Source of the DNA: Areca catechu
Lineage: Eukaryota; Streptophyta; Magnoliopsida; Arecales; Arecaceae
Assembly: GCA_021397845.1 (NCBI GenBank)
Contig: JAHSVC010000065.1
Coordinates: 1,798,001-1,862,000 of the forward strand
Length of the DNA: 64,000 bases
Direction of reading: 5' to 3'
Shown: piece after piece, positions 1 through 9,552 of the stretch
Layout: the number at the start of each line of letters is the position of its first letter
Position numbering within the stretch: position 1 is the first letter of the stretch
Program-made: the position numbers and the translations under genes
The notes under the pieces: model-generated
Database searches by the model: none
Seen by the model: only the letters and a program-made list of their open reading frames with translations
Told to the model about the DNA's origin: nothing

Positions 1-1
1 T

Positions 2-1320
2 TTTCGTTCTCTGAGCGAGAGATACTATCCAGGGCTCATACGAGAGTTCTACGGATCATTAGCCCATGGGAGTGATAGTTAGCTAGCTTAGGTCAGAGGC
101 AGGGATATCCCCGTTACTTCAGAGATATTGAGCAGAGTGTGGGATATTCCTATTACTGGTTCAGTTGTTGATAGCTTGATTGACAGAGTGAGTGGTCTCC
201 AGTGTGTATTCGAGTCAGACATTTTGCCTGAGGGAGCCACTGTGCCTGCATCCTATTTGTCTGTAGAGATGACACTTCTGTACCATATTATCGCCCAGAT
301 CCTTCTGCCGAAGATCGGACGTTTCGACTATATCACTGAGAGAGAGCTGCTCGTGATGGTCTCATTGGTACAGCACAAACCCGTCTACCTTCCGGTGCTT
401 ATGATATATCAGATGATGGAGGCTTTGATGAGTCAGTGACTCTACTTACCCTACGGGATGGGGTTGACACTATTGTTTAGAGCTTTTGGTGTTACTTTTG
501 AGGATGAGCCCTTCCGGATGCTCCTACATACTGATATTTATGACATCAGGTCATTACATCGGATGGGTTATCACCTGTTCAAAGGCTAGTGGAGATGCAG
601 AGTATTTGGTCAGGTCGATGATGGTGATGATGAGGAGACTGACTCTGACGATTTCGACTTCCCAGATTTGATTTTAGAGCCAACGGCAGAGGTGATAGTA
701 GACTTGCCTAGGAGTCCCATTTATGATCCTTCCAGTTCACCTACTCAAACTCCTGTCCTATCTACTCCACCATCCAGATCAGATGTTCATGTTCCCATAC
801 CTATTCTTTCACCTATTATTGTTTCACCTGTTGTTGATACCCCCATTATTGACACTCCTATTGTTGACTCACCGATTATAGATTTACCCATTGATTCTTC
901 AGCTGATATGCCTATCATTGATACGTTTATCATTTCATTAGCTGATACACTTATTTTTGACACACCCATAGTTGATACACCTACCATTCATACATCCTCT
1001 CTTATCTGAGAGCTAGGTTTTTACACACCTGGCTTTCAGTATCTTGATTCTAGTCCATCTTTTGATCGTACACCACATCCGACATTTGTAGAGACTGTCG
1101 CCTCGATCTGCTCTGTTCCTGTTGAGGACATAGCCTCCACCTCTTTTGCTTCAGCTAGAGGTCGGATGTATGCTCGATGTAGAGGACATGGTCGTCTACT
1201 CCTCCACGATCGACCATGACCCGTCTTCGTGATCTCAGATCGATGTGGCCCCGAGCTTGCTCTTTTACTAATACTAGATCGATTGAGATCGAATATTTCG
1301 ATGATGAGGATGAGGATTAG
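2..1320 (+). pseudogene. Extra ORF of a SIRE-like element, degenerate
   Basis: One frame can be followed from base 2 to about 1200, broken by stop codons near 80, 95, 437 and 587, then by a frameshift before the terminal TAG at 1318. The first about 200 codons contain GLIREFYGSL, VRGRDIP and YLPYGMGLT, which resemble the 'putative plant transposon protein' domain found in extra ORFs of plant elements. Then comes an acidic stretch (DDGDDEETDSDD), a Pro/Ile/Asp-rich repeat of the PIIDTPIVDT type (about 790-1000), a basic RGR patch and an acidic end (DDEDED). Its role in the element is not established; some authors call such ORFs env-like, but I see no membrane segment. The 5' end is cut by the window. 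Confidence 0.7.
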
Positions 1321-2087
1321 GATCTTTGTATGTTTAGATAGTTTGCTTTTATGCATCTTTATGTATGCTTTGTTGTTGTACAAATTCTAACGTTAAATGA
1401 AATATTATGTTGTACTTCATGTTATGACTTCAAATGAATGAAAATGCTTTAATTTTCTTTATACTTCATTATCTTTATTTATGGATGAAATTTTATTGTA
1501 CTTCAATGCTATATCTTAAATGACTTGCCTATTTTTCTTCCTATATTTTTACTGATAACAAAAAGGGGGAGTAATAAGACTAAATATAAATGTGCAAGGA
1601 TATAATAGTATAAATTTGTGTTTGGAAATTTGTAAATTTGCAAATTCTTTTGAAAAATTGGTTGAGCTTGAATTGAAATTTCTTTACAAATTCCTTAAGT
1701 AAGGGGGAGCAATGCCTCCTTTATATTAAAAATCTATTTTGAATTGAATTTCATGATTAATACTTTCTTTAGATGTGTAAAAAGATGTTTACAAACTTTT
1801 TTATGAATCATCTGTTTAGGGGGAGCCTAGTTCATTGCCGAATTTTTGTCTCTCCTAAATATGTTTTCTTGTAGAGTATCATGATGCAAGAGTTTATATC
1901 TTATATATTCCATAGCTCTGATACTCTCAATCATTATATCACTCTTGCTCTGATACATCATTTCAATATTGCAATTACTTTGATACATCTATTGCTTTTA
2001 GCTCTTTGCACCTTGAAAATTTTTTTTTGAAAGTATTTTTATGCAATTTATACTTAAATATTTTGTCATCATCAAAAAGGGAAAGAT
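1321..2087 (+). other. Element A 3' noncoding tail with repeated purine tracts
   Basis: AT-rich sequence between the last stop codon and the 3' LTR with no supported gene. It carries three extra purine tracts, AAAAAGGGGGAG (1560-1571), AAGGGGGAG (1701-1709) and AGGGGGAG (1818-1825), before the final AAAAAGGGAAAGA at 2074-2086 that abuts the LTR. The upstream tracts match the consensus of SIRE-type polypurine tracts better than the terminal one does. Confidence 0.7.
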
Positions 2088-2123
2088 TGTTGACTCCATT
2101 ATTGATTTTGATGATAAGCAAAA
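2061..2123 (+). promoter_or_regulatory. Polypurine tract of element A inside an inverted repeat
   Basis: ATCATCAAAA (2068-2077) pairs perfectly with TTTTGATGAT (2106-2115), and outside it TTTTG (2061-2065) pairs with CAAAA (2119-2123). The loop holds most of the polypurine tract and the first bases of the 3' LTR (TG at 2088-2089). The tract is the expected plus-strand primer for reverse transcription; the hairpin function is inference. Confidence 0.7.
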
Positions 2124-3658
2124 TGGTTAAGTATAAGTGAGTATTAATGATTTCTTTGAAGTATGTTTTTATAGAAAAATGTGCTCATCAATTTGAAAAA
2201 GATTATTTGATTGAAGAAGTCAGGTTTAGACGAAAGATCTACTCAAAGAAGACTTGGACAGTTAAAGTTTGCTTGAATGGATACTTGAGTATAATACAAA
2301 TTTGTTTCAACACAAGTTCAGGTATTTTTGTGAAGATCTCAGTGAGGTGTCGACTCAAAGTGTCGACACATGATACCAAGTATCGACACATGACAGTGAA
2401 ATATCGACTCAAGCCGGTACGCAAAGATATTTTTAGATGGCATGGCTGAATTATCAACACATGGACTTGAAGTATCGACTCAAAGTGTCGATACATGGAT
2501 CAGCTCATCGCCTGAGATTTTTTAAGTCACAGAACTTGCTGAAGTTGAAGAACTGCTGAAGTGTCGACACATAGATACGAAGTATCAACTCAAAGTATCA
2601 ACTCACCTAAAGAAGTGTCAATACATCTGAGATTTCTAGAAAGCTATATTGAAGATATTTTAACTGGGTATCGACTCAAGAAGTTCAAGTGTCGACCTAA
2701 AGTGTCGACTCACAGCTTGAAGTGTTGACACATAAAGTTCTGGAAACAGTAACGACTAGTTTTTCAAATGCAGAACTTGTCTCTTTTCATACCCAATGGC
2801 TAGATTTTTGTGTCTAATGGCTAGAAACTGGATTTGAGGCCTTGGAAAGGTATTTATATGCTCCAAATCAAATCAAAACACATGATATTGATGGAAATGA
2901 AAAAGAAATATCCAAGAGAGAAGAAAAGAGAGCATTCACTTCTATTCATTAAAGTTCAACCAATTTCAAGCAAAAGCAAGTCTCTAAGTATTCAAGAGTC
3001 TTCAAGAGTATTAAAGATCAACCATTCTTGAGTAATTAAAGAGGCTTTATCAAGTTAAAAGCATCATAATAACGAGCTTCAAAGAGATACCCGCTTTTTA
3101 TTAGAAAGCTTATATTGTTTCTCTACTTCAAACTTTATTTGTTGTAAGGGTTCTTGGTTAGCCTATTACAAAACCAAGGGAGGTTATTGGTGAGCCTTTG
3201 AAAATCAATTAAGTTCTTGGTTAGCTCGGAAAACCAAGGGAGGTTGGTGGTGAGTCTTAAAATCATTTAGGTTCTTGGTTAGCCCGTAAAACCAAGTGAG
3301 GTTTTGACTTGTGAGCCTTGTGAAAACAGGTCGGGTTTTGATTAGTGAGCCCAAAAAACAATTAGCTATAATCGATTAAGATTATAGTGAATTCCCAAGA
3401 GAATCTTGGGATGTGGATGTAGGTGCATTGGATAGCACTGAACCATTATACTTCTTTGTATTTGTGGTTGCTTGTCTCCTCTTATTGCTCTTACTTTTAT
3501 TGCCTTATATTTTTGCTGCACATTTATTAAGAGCATTTCTTTTGAATTTATTGTACTTTGTTTAATTGTTGAATTGGATCACACACTATTGCATTGCATC
3601 AAGTAATAATTTTTAGAGATCCAATTCACCCCTCTCTTGGGTTGCTTACTGGGCAACA
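2088..3658 (+). repeat. 3' LTR of element A (1571 bp)
   Basis: Begins TGTTGACTCC directly after the polypurine tract and ends CTTGGGTTGC...GGGCAACA, giving the TG...CA termini expected of an LTR. A minus-strand relative with the same terminus (TGTTGCCCAG) lies at 20104. The 5' half carries GTCGAC-centred repeats (2343-2735); around 3120-3400 short 'ttcttggttagc..aaaaccaagg' repeats occur. Short ORFs in it are not supported as genes. Confidence 0.85.
2343..2735 (+). repeat. GTCGAC-centred short repeats in LTR A
   Basis: Variants of AAGTGTCGACAC and AGTGTCGACTCA recur about a dozen times, several at 21-bp spacing (for example cores near 2360 and 2381). Many copies have degraded to ATCGAC. The same palindromic core appears in copia F (57128-57196 and 58440-58516). 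Confidence 0.75.
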
Positions 3659-5008
3659 TTATCAAATTAGAAAATAAGAGTTGGGAAGGTTTCTTATTAG
3701 TCAGAGATTTGAATCTGCAATTGTAGGGATAACACAGCTCTCAGATTGAAGCCTGTAAGATGAAGTTTGGTTTCTCTTGAATTATTGACTGATTTGGCTG
3801 GTCCCGGAGGCAAGGAAGGCCTCCTTTGGGGAGGTGAAACACCTCGGGGATCCTGCAAAACGTCAAGGGTCAATCAAAATAGCAAGTAAGAAAAAGAAAC
3901 GAAACTAGGTTTAGAAGGAATCAGGTTAGGATTTAAAAGATAGGTGGCAAGGAAGCAGATGAAGCTGTTGATCTAGGACATCTTCAAGGCTGCTCCTCAA
4001 GGACGTGGCTGATGCTTGGAAGCTAGGTTTGCTGCTGTGGGCATGGAGGATTGCAAGGGATGGTTGGCCAAAACAAGATAAAGGAACCAAACAAAACAAA
4101 GTAACACAAACACAAGCTCGCAAGCTCAAATAAATTTCATCATGATTTTAATATCATGAATAAAAATTGATTACAAGAGGGGGAGGGGGTGGGCTATTTA
4201 TAAGGTTCCAATGCCCCTCCTAACTAGGGTTATACATAGGTTAACAAGCCTTTTCCTAGTTAGATTACATGTCCTTTTCTAGCTAGGTTAGAATTACAAA
4301 GCTTAAAAGAACTAGGAATCCTAACTAGGTTAGACTAGTCTTCTCCTTCTCACTTAAGGACACCTCTTTTTGAGCTTTGACTTGGTCAACCCTTTAAGGA
4401 TGCCTAGGGGGCATGTTGGGCATCTAAGAGCAGCAAGGGGCCAGCCCAAAGGGGCTTGGACTCATGGGCTTGGGCCTCTGGAAGCTGGGGTGGCCTGGTA
4501 GCCTGGTAGCAGGAATATTCCTTGGTATCTTGCTTCTTAAGGGCTTGGGCTTGGCACCTGGGCTTGATTTCCCTGGGCTGGGTTGTAGGTGGACCTCTAG
4601 AATCATGGATGCCCTGGTTTAGGAATATGTTCTGGCATCTGGGGAGGAATCTGGGTATCTGGAGGATATCTGGAAAGAATCAGGGTTTCTGGAAGCATCT
4701 TGGATCCTAGGTTGTCACATAAAATCCAATGGACTGATGTAGTGGCCTCTGACTCTTAGATGTGGCCTGGTGGAACTCCAAAATAGGGTAACCTCCTCTC
4801 TTATACAAAAATTGGGCTCATACTAGACTCATATTGATGTACAGGACTCAAAATACTAGACTAGGTTAAGGGTTGAGACAAATCAGCTAACCTCAACTTA
4901 TTATAGGACTCAATCTTAATTGATTACAAAATTTTCAAAACTTTGACACATGACTAATTAAACCATATGGGATCCAGTGATCTATGTCTGATCCTGGTGT
5001 CCCCACCA
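3659..5008 (-). repeat. 3' LTR of element B, truncated by element A
   Basis: Matches 8202-9552 closely throughout; the first about 227 bp (plus-strand left end) are displaced beyond element A. On the minus strand it opens TGGTGGGGACACCAGG. A TATA-like TATTTATA on the plus strand (4195-4202; TATAAATA on the element strand) is at the same place as in the other copy. Apparent small ORFs here are repeated in the other LTR and are not genes. Confidence 0.9.
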
Positions 5009-5045
5009 ATTCTCTCGGGGCGGGAGGAACTCGACCCCGTCGAGT
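5009..5045 (-). promoter_or_regulatory. Polypurine tract and adjacent hairpin of element B
   Basis: On the element strand the LTR start is preceded by GAGAGAAT, a short purine tract. Just upstream lies a perfect 7-bp hairpin, ACTCGAC/GTCGAGT (5029-5035 and 5039-5045) with a 3-nt loop. The same hairpin sits next to the tract in C1, E and G with different loops. Confidence 0.65.
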
Positions 5046-5557
5046 ATGGGTCAATTTGGCTCAAGGAGGGTCTAGGTTGAGGTGCTGTAGATCCGCACCA
5101 ACGTTCCACAAGTCCTTAGATTCTGTCTGACTTTGCCACTGGACCAAGTATCGCTGACAGTCTCTATCTTGGATACCGATAGCTTGATCGTCCAAAGCTC
5201 TCTCAATCTTTACCTCAATAAAAGGCCAAATTATATGCGGTCGCTCTAGGGTGGGTTCTCTTTCAAAAAATGAGAGTGGCTCAAGGGGCTTCTGGGTATC
5301 ACTGCTGGCTCCCTAGACTTTACAAAGTTTGAGATGATGAAAGTGGAGCTAATACCTAAATTAGGTGATATCTTAGGCACATAGGCATTGGGTCCCCTAC
5401 TATTCATTATTTTGGATGGGCCAGCTTCACGAGCAAAAAATTCTTTAACAATCATATATTTCTCTGCATAAAAATCTTTATCTTTCTTTTGGAAATTAGC
5501 CAAGTTATTATTTAGTTCATTAAATATGTTCAGCTCTTGACTAATTTCATGATGCAT
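5046..5557 (-). pseudogene. Integrase C-terminal region plus chromodomain remnant (element B)
   Basis: Frame 5557-5246 contains GPSKIMNSRGPNAYVPKIS, which corresponds to the GPY/F module of chromovirus integrases, followed by NLGISSTFIISNFVKSREP. Continuing to about 5090 is a chromodomain-like segment with IERALDDQAIG and DCQRYLVQWQS. In chromoviruses this domain directs insertion by binding histone marks. Stops and a frameshift break the reading frame, so no functional protein is expected. No catalytic D-D-E core precedes it. Confidence 0.75.
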
Positions 5558-5919
5558 ATGCTGTGTAGAGGCTAGTGTATGTGTGGACAGGTAGATTGGG
5601 TCTGTAAATTTATTAAACTCTAGACTAACACCTAATAGACTCGACTAGACTTCCTTGTCAAAGAAAATTTATTGGACTCTAGGAACAAAGCCTAGCAGAC
5701 TATAGACTCATTAGGTTTGACCCTAGCATGGCATGCACATGAAAACTTACTATGTACTTTTAGTAAATGCCAAAGGGTATGCAAGAAGTAAGATGCAAAC
5801 CTAACATGCACAAGGTATGTATGCAATATGCTTACTTCTACAAAATGCAAATGAATGGTTAAAGAAACATAAGAAAATTCATGAAAAGGTAGAAAATATG
5901 AGGTGGATTCAGGGTTAGT
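5558..5919 (-). other. Element B noncoding spacer
   Basis: AT-rich spacer between the linker remnant and the integrase tail. It contains repeated 'gactcta/gactcga' words and short oligo-A segments. I see no conserved domain in either strand; in an autonomous element the whole pol would lie about here. Confidence 0.6.
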
Positions 5920-6646
5920 CTAATTGAAAAAGGGTTCGAGGTTAATCAAGTAAACTAAGAGACAAGAAGGTGTTTCAAGGATGAGTCCTATACTAATGAG
6001 ATTTACCTTATGGGTTTGCGGCATATCTAAAGGGTCTACATAATGGAAGAAATGATTGCTGATTTCAGGGAAGAGATCAAATGGAGTCAATAGAATGATT
6101 TCAACCTGAGCATACTGATTCAAAAAGGTCAAGTCCTTAATAAACTCTTCTGGCTCATAAATCAAAGGACTGGGCTCTTTAATTGGGCTTTCTTCTAATG
6201 GCTCCTTAGGTAGGATTCTAACAGTAGGATCTGGGTTCTCTTCCTTAACTTGCTCTTCCATTATTGCCTGGGTGTCTCTTGATTTAACTAGCTCTAAGTC
6301 TTCTATGGGGACTCCTCTTCTTCCTCCTCATACTGTTCCACTAAGCTTGGGTCAGCCTCATATATCTCCTCTTCAAGGTCATTTGGGTGAACCAATGAGG
6401 TGGTAAGAGGGGGTAGACTAAGAAAAAATTGACTAATGACTAGGGTGACAAGGGTGGGTTGGCTAAGGTACTCCTGACTAACACTGGGTTCATATCTAAG
6501 GATACTAATCCTATTAGGCTCAGGCTGACTAAGGGTTATGGGTTCAGTCCTATGGGTCTTGTCTAGGGTTCCTGACCGATCTTCTACTTGGTCAAAACTA
6601 GTGGTTAACTGGTTGATCCTAGTGGTTGCCTAGTCAAATCATTGGT
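5920..6646 (-). pseudogene. Post-Gag acidic linker region (element B)
   Basis: Across two frames one reads SQPEPNRISILRYEPSVS, then DLEEEIYEADPSLVEQYEEE, then EPSPLIYEPEEFIKDLTFLN. The same order of segments is seen in element E (SQPEPYRISTPIWEPSIS ... EPSPKIQEPKKLIEDLIFLN), and the acidic motif also follows the zinc knuckle in element G (LEEEVYTADPGLADAYEEQ). The region is therefore an inherited part of these non-autonomous elements, lying where Gag should connect to pol. Its function is unknown. Stops break it here. Confidence 0.6.
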
Positions 6647-6919
6647 CTACTTGGTTGAACTATGGTTCATTTGGTTCTGGGATTGGGTCAATTGGGTTAA
6701 CTGATCTTGGGTTTGGTCGAGTTTAGCATTAATTTGGGCATTGGATTGGTTTAGTTGGGCAAACTGGTTTTGGGATTGGGTAGTTAACTGGGCAAGCTGG
6801 TTTATGATGGCTTCAAAATTGGGATCTATGGCTGAGTCAGTTTGGGGTTTAGACTTATGGTATTGGGTTTCTAATCTAATGCAAATAATCAAACAAAGTG
6901 TCATGATGTAGTCAAGCAT
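6647..6919 (-). pseudogene. Gag N-terminal coiled-coil remnant (element B)
   Basis: A 90-codon frame with Q/N/L heptads (NQLAQLTTQSQNQFAQLNQS, then repeated LDQTQDQLTQL). Similar coiled-coil starts occur in Gag of elements E (TMIEQLGQLNTRFDRLDNQL) and G (MGKLEKIDSKLGSLDARVL). The central Gag core (seen in E and G) is missing in B, so the element could not make its own capsid. Confidence 0.55.
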
Positions 6920-7956
6920 GCAAAAGGCTAGTACAAACTAGGGTTTCCTAGACCTAGAGTCAAAACTGAATGGGTCAGCTCAACTTACACTTAACCCAGC
7001 AGCTAATCCTTCCTCTGGCCAGGTAGAGGGTGGGAGTGTGGGAGGCCCCCCGTGCTTTCGCAGGGACCTAATTAAAAACCATAACACCACTTAGGTTGTT
7101 TGACTCTAGACCCTCAGCCTTAGATACCAGATTTCAGTAATAGCCACAAGATTAAATACACTAGTTAGCCTACATAATTTGGACCCAACTTGTTGGTATC
7201 ACCTAGTCCTCTAGGGCAAATTAAGTCTAGTTAATTTTAATTAGGCTTGTGTTAGAATGCTGATGGTTGTTTTGGGCCTAGGCCAGGTGGTGAAATCCTG
7301 CCCTGATGTTAGATAGAGAAATGCCCTTAAGATTTGTTTAAGAAGATGATGAACATTCAATGGTCCTGATGCATTCTAAAATAATCAAAAAATAAAATAT
7401 TTTTTTTAATTAATTTATGAGATGTCAAGTTAGGTTTAAGTTAATTGGGGTTATCAAACAAAGCTTGGCTTAGGATTGGGGGTTTGGAAGTTGATTAGGT
7501 TAGGTTGAGTTAAGATACAGAATATAGCAGAATTCAAGAAATTAGGGTTTCAAATGATGCAGTGTTTGGCATAGTTCCTGATGCATAAAAAAATCTAAAA
7601 AATTAAAGAGTAGAGGATGGATGGTGATGATGATACCTACAAAATTTTATGCAAAACAAAAATCACTTGATGATGTAAATCCTAAGGTTTTTGAACTAAT
7701 AAAGAATTTTTAGGATTTTAGTTAGGGTTCCTATGATGCCGACTTTTAGGACTTTAGGATTTTTGTAAAAATAATTAAAAATTATGAAAAAATAGAGGAC
7801 AAAACAGAGGACACGGCATGAAAACTCCAAAGATAATAAAAATCCCTATGTGGATGAAATCAGATGAAACCTAGCAACCTAATGCAGTGGATAGGATGCA
7901 AAAAAATCAGGAATTAGGGTTTTGTGGTTCTGATACAGATGCAATGCTATCCTAAA
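6920..7956 (-). other. Element B 5' leader
   Basis: About 1 kb between the primer site and the Gag remnant on the minus strand. AT-rich, many stops in all frames, no recognised domain. The stretch around 6985-7060 is similar to 56050-56130 of element E, marking a shared leader. Confidence 0.6.
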
Positions 7957-7971
7957 CCCACTCTAATACCA
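7957..7971 (-). promoter_or_regulatory. Primer-binding site of element B (tRNA-Met type)
   Basis: The minus strand reads TGGTATTAGAGTGGG three bases after the LTR end CCCCGCATCA. It resembles the TGGTATCAGAGC sites that pair with initiator tRNA-Met, with one change (T for C). Confidence 0.8.
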
Positions 7972-7974
7972 AAC

Positions 7975-9552
7975 TGATGCGGGGCGACTCTAAAATTGCT
8001 AAACATGCATGAAAAAATAGTAAACTAATTTTTTTGCATTTTTTTATAATTTAGGTTTGCAGGCTAAATTCCCAAATAAAAGTAAAGACTAGCAGGAATC
8101 ATAGCAATGCAAAGAATCATCATATCACAGTCATACTCATACAAAATAATGAAAGACAGGACCTGAGAATTGAGAAACTCCCAAATTAGGATAGCTTATC
8201 TTCATCAAATCAGAAAATAAGAGTTGGGAAGGTTTCTTACCAGTCAGAGATTTGAATATGCAATTGTAGGGATCACACAGCTCTCAGATTGAAGCATGGA
8301 AGATGAAGCTTGGTTTCCCTTGAATTGTTGACTGATTTGGGTGGTCCTGGAGGCAAGGAAGGCCTCCTTTGGGAAGGTGAAACACCTCGGGGATCCTACA
8401 AAATGTCAAGGGTCAATCAAAATAGCAAGTAAGAAAAAGAAAGGAAACTAGGTTTAGAAGGAATCAAGTTAGGGTTTAGAAGCTGGGCGGCAAGGAAGCA
8501 GATGAAGCTGTTGATTTGGGGTGTCTTCAAGGCTGCTCCTCAAAGACGTGGATGATGCTTGGAAGCTAGGTTTTCTACTGTGGGCATGGAGGGTTGCAAG
8601 GGATGGTCAGCCACCACAAGAAAAAGGAACCAAACAAAACAAAGTAACACAAACACAAACTCGCAAGCTCAAATAAAATTCACCAGGATTTTGATATCAT
8701 AAATAAAAATTGATTACAAGAGGGGAAGGGGGTGGGGTATTTATAGAGTTCCTATGCCCTCTCCTAACTTGGGTTACACATAGGTTAACAAGCCTTTTCC
8801 TAGTTTGATTACATGTCCTTTCCTAGCTAGGTTAGAATTATAAAGCTTAAAAGAACTAGGAATCCTAACTAGGTTAGACTAGTCTTCTCCTTTTTATTTA
8901 AGGACACCTCCCTTTGAGCTTTGACTTGGTCAACCCTTCAAGGATGCCTAGGGGGGCATGTTGGGCTTCTAAGAGCATCAAGGGGCCAGCCCAAAGGGGC
9001 TTGGGCTCATGGGCTTGGGCCTCTGGAAGCTGAGGTGGCCTGGTAGCCTGATAGCAGGAATATTCCCTGGTATCTTGCTTCTTAAGGGCTTGGGCTTGGT
9101 GCCTGGGCTTGATTTCCTTGGACTGAGATGCAGGTGGACCTCTAGAATCATGGATGCCCTGGTTTAGGAATATGCTCTGGTATCTGGGAAGGAATCTGGG
9201 CATCTGGAGGACATCTAGAAAGAATGAGGATTTCTGGAAGCATCTTGGATCATGGGTTGTCACACAAAATCCAATGGATTGATGTAGTAGCCTCTGACTC
9301 CTGGATGTGGCCTGGTGGAACTCTAAAATATGGTAACCTCCTCTCTTGTACAAAAACTGGGCTCATACTGGACTCATATTGATGTACAGGACTCAATATA
9401 CTGGACTAGGTCGAGGGTTGAGACAAATCAACTAACCTCAACATATTACAAGACTCAATCTTAATTGATTATAAAATTTTCAAAATTTGACACATGATTA
9501 ATTAAACCATATGGGATCCAGTGATCTGTGTTTGATCCTGGTATCCCCACCA
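7975..9552 (-). repeat. 5' LTR of element B (1578 bp)
   Basis: Plus strand begins TGATGCGGGG and ends TATCCCCACCA, so the element strand has TG...CA ends. It is complete. Comparison with 3659-5008 shows many single-base changes and few indels, so the insertion is not recent. TATA box at 8739-8747. Confidence 0.9.
8739..8747 (-). promoter_or_regulatory. TATA box of the B-family LTR
   Basis: TATTTATAG on the plus strand (CTATAAATA on the element strand) within a GGGGTGGGGTATTTATAG context shared by 27913-27929; the LTR copy at 4190 has the same context with small changes. It sits about 0.8 kb into the LTR, followed on the element strand by TTGTAATC, the likely start region. Confidence 0.6.

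Larger units (their letters stand above)
1..3658 (+). mobile_element. Element A: SIRE-like Ty1-copia retrotransposon, 3' part
   Basis: Only the 3' part lies in the window: an extra ORF, a long AT-rich tail with several GGGGGAG tracts, a polypurine tract and a complete 3' LTR. The LTR opens TGTTGAC and closes GGGCAACA. The extra ORF of the 'putative plant transposon protein' type and the repeated polypurine tracts are what is known from SIRE/Maximus-type copia elements. It ends inside the 3' LTR of element B: the sequence resuming at 3659 matches the interior of B's other LTR from about 8202, so A is younger than B. The 5' half and the left target duplication are outside the window. Confidence 0.85.
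3659..9552 (-). mobile_element. Element B: non-autonomous chromodomain Ty3-gypsy element
   Basis: Two direct LTR copies (3659-5008, cut by A; 7975-9552) flank about 2.97 kb of internal sequence with a tRNA-Met-type primer site at the right and a polypurine tract at the left, so it reads on the minus strand. Inside there are Gag-like coiled-coil remnants, an acidic linker, and an integrase C-terminal (GPY/F-like) plus chromodomain remnant. Protease, RT, RNase H and the integrase core are absent. A solo LTR of the same family is at 27177-28733. Confidence 0.85.

Noticed and set aside
128..1320. A host gene or domesticated transposase at the left edge
   Set aside because: The frame has four stops and a frameshift and is followed by purine tracts and an LTR, so it is the extra ORF of a retrotransposon.
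1787..2087. Telomere-like or satellite sequence in AT-rich tracts
   Set aside because: No tandem period is visible; 'aaaccctaa' type words occur singly across the window and are not arrays.
8898..9353. A 151-codon minus-strand frame in the B LTR
   Set aside because: Broken in the other LTR copy (4380-4740) and in the solo LTR; no domain.
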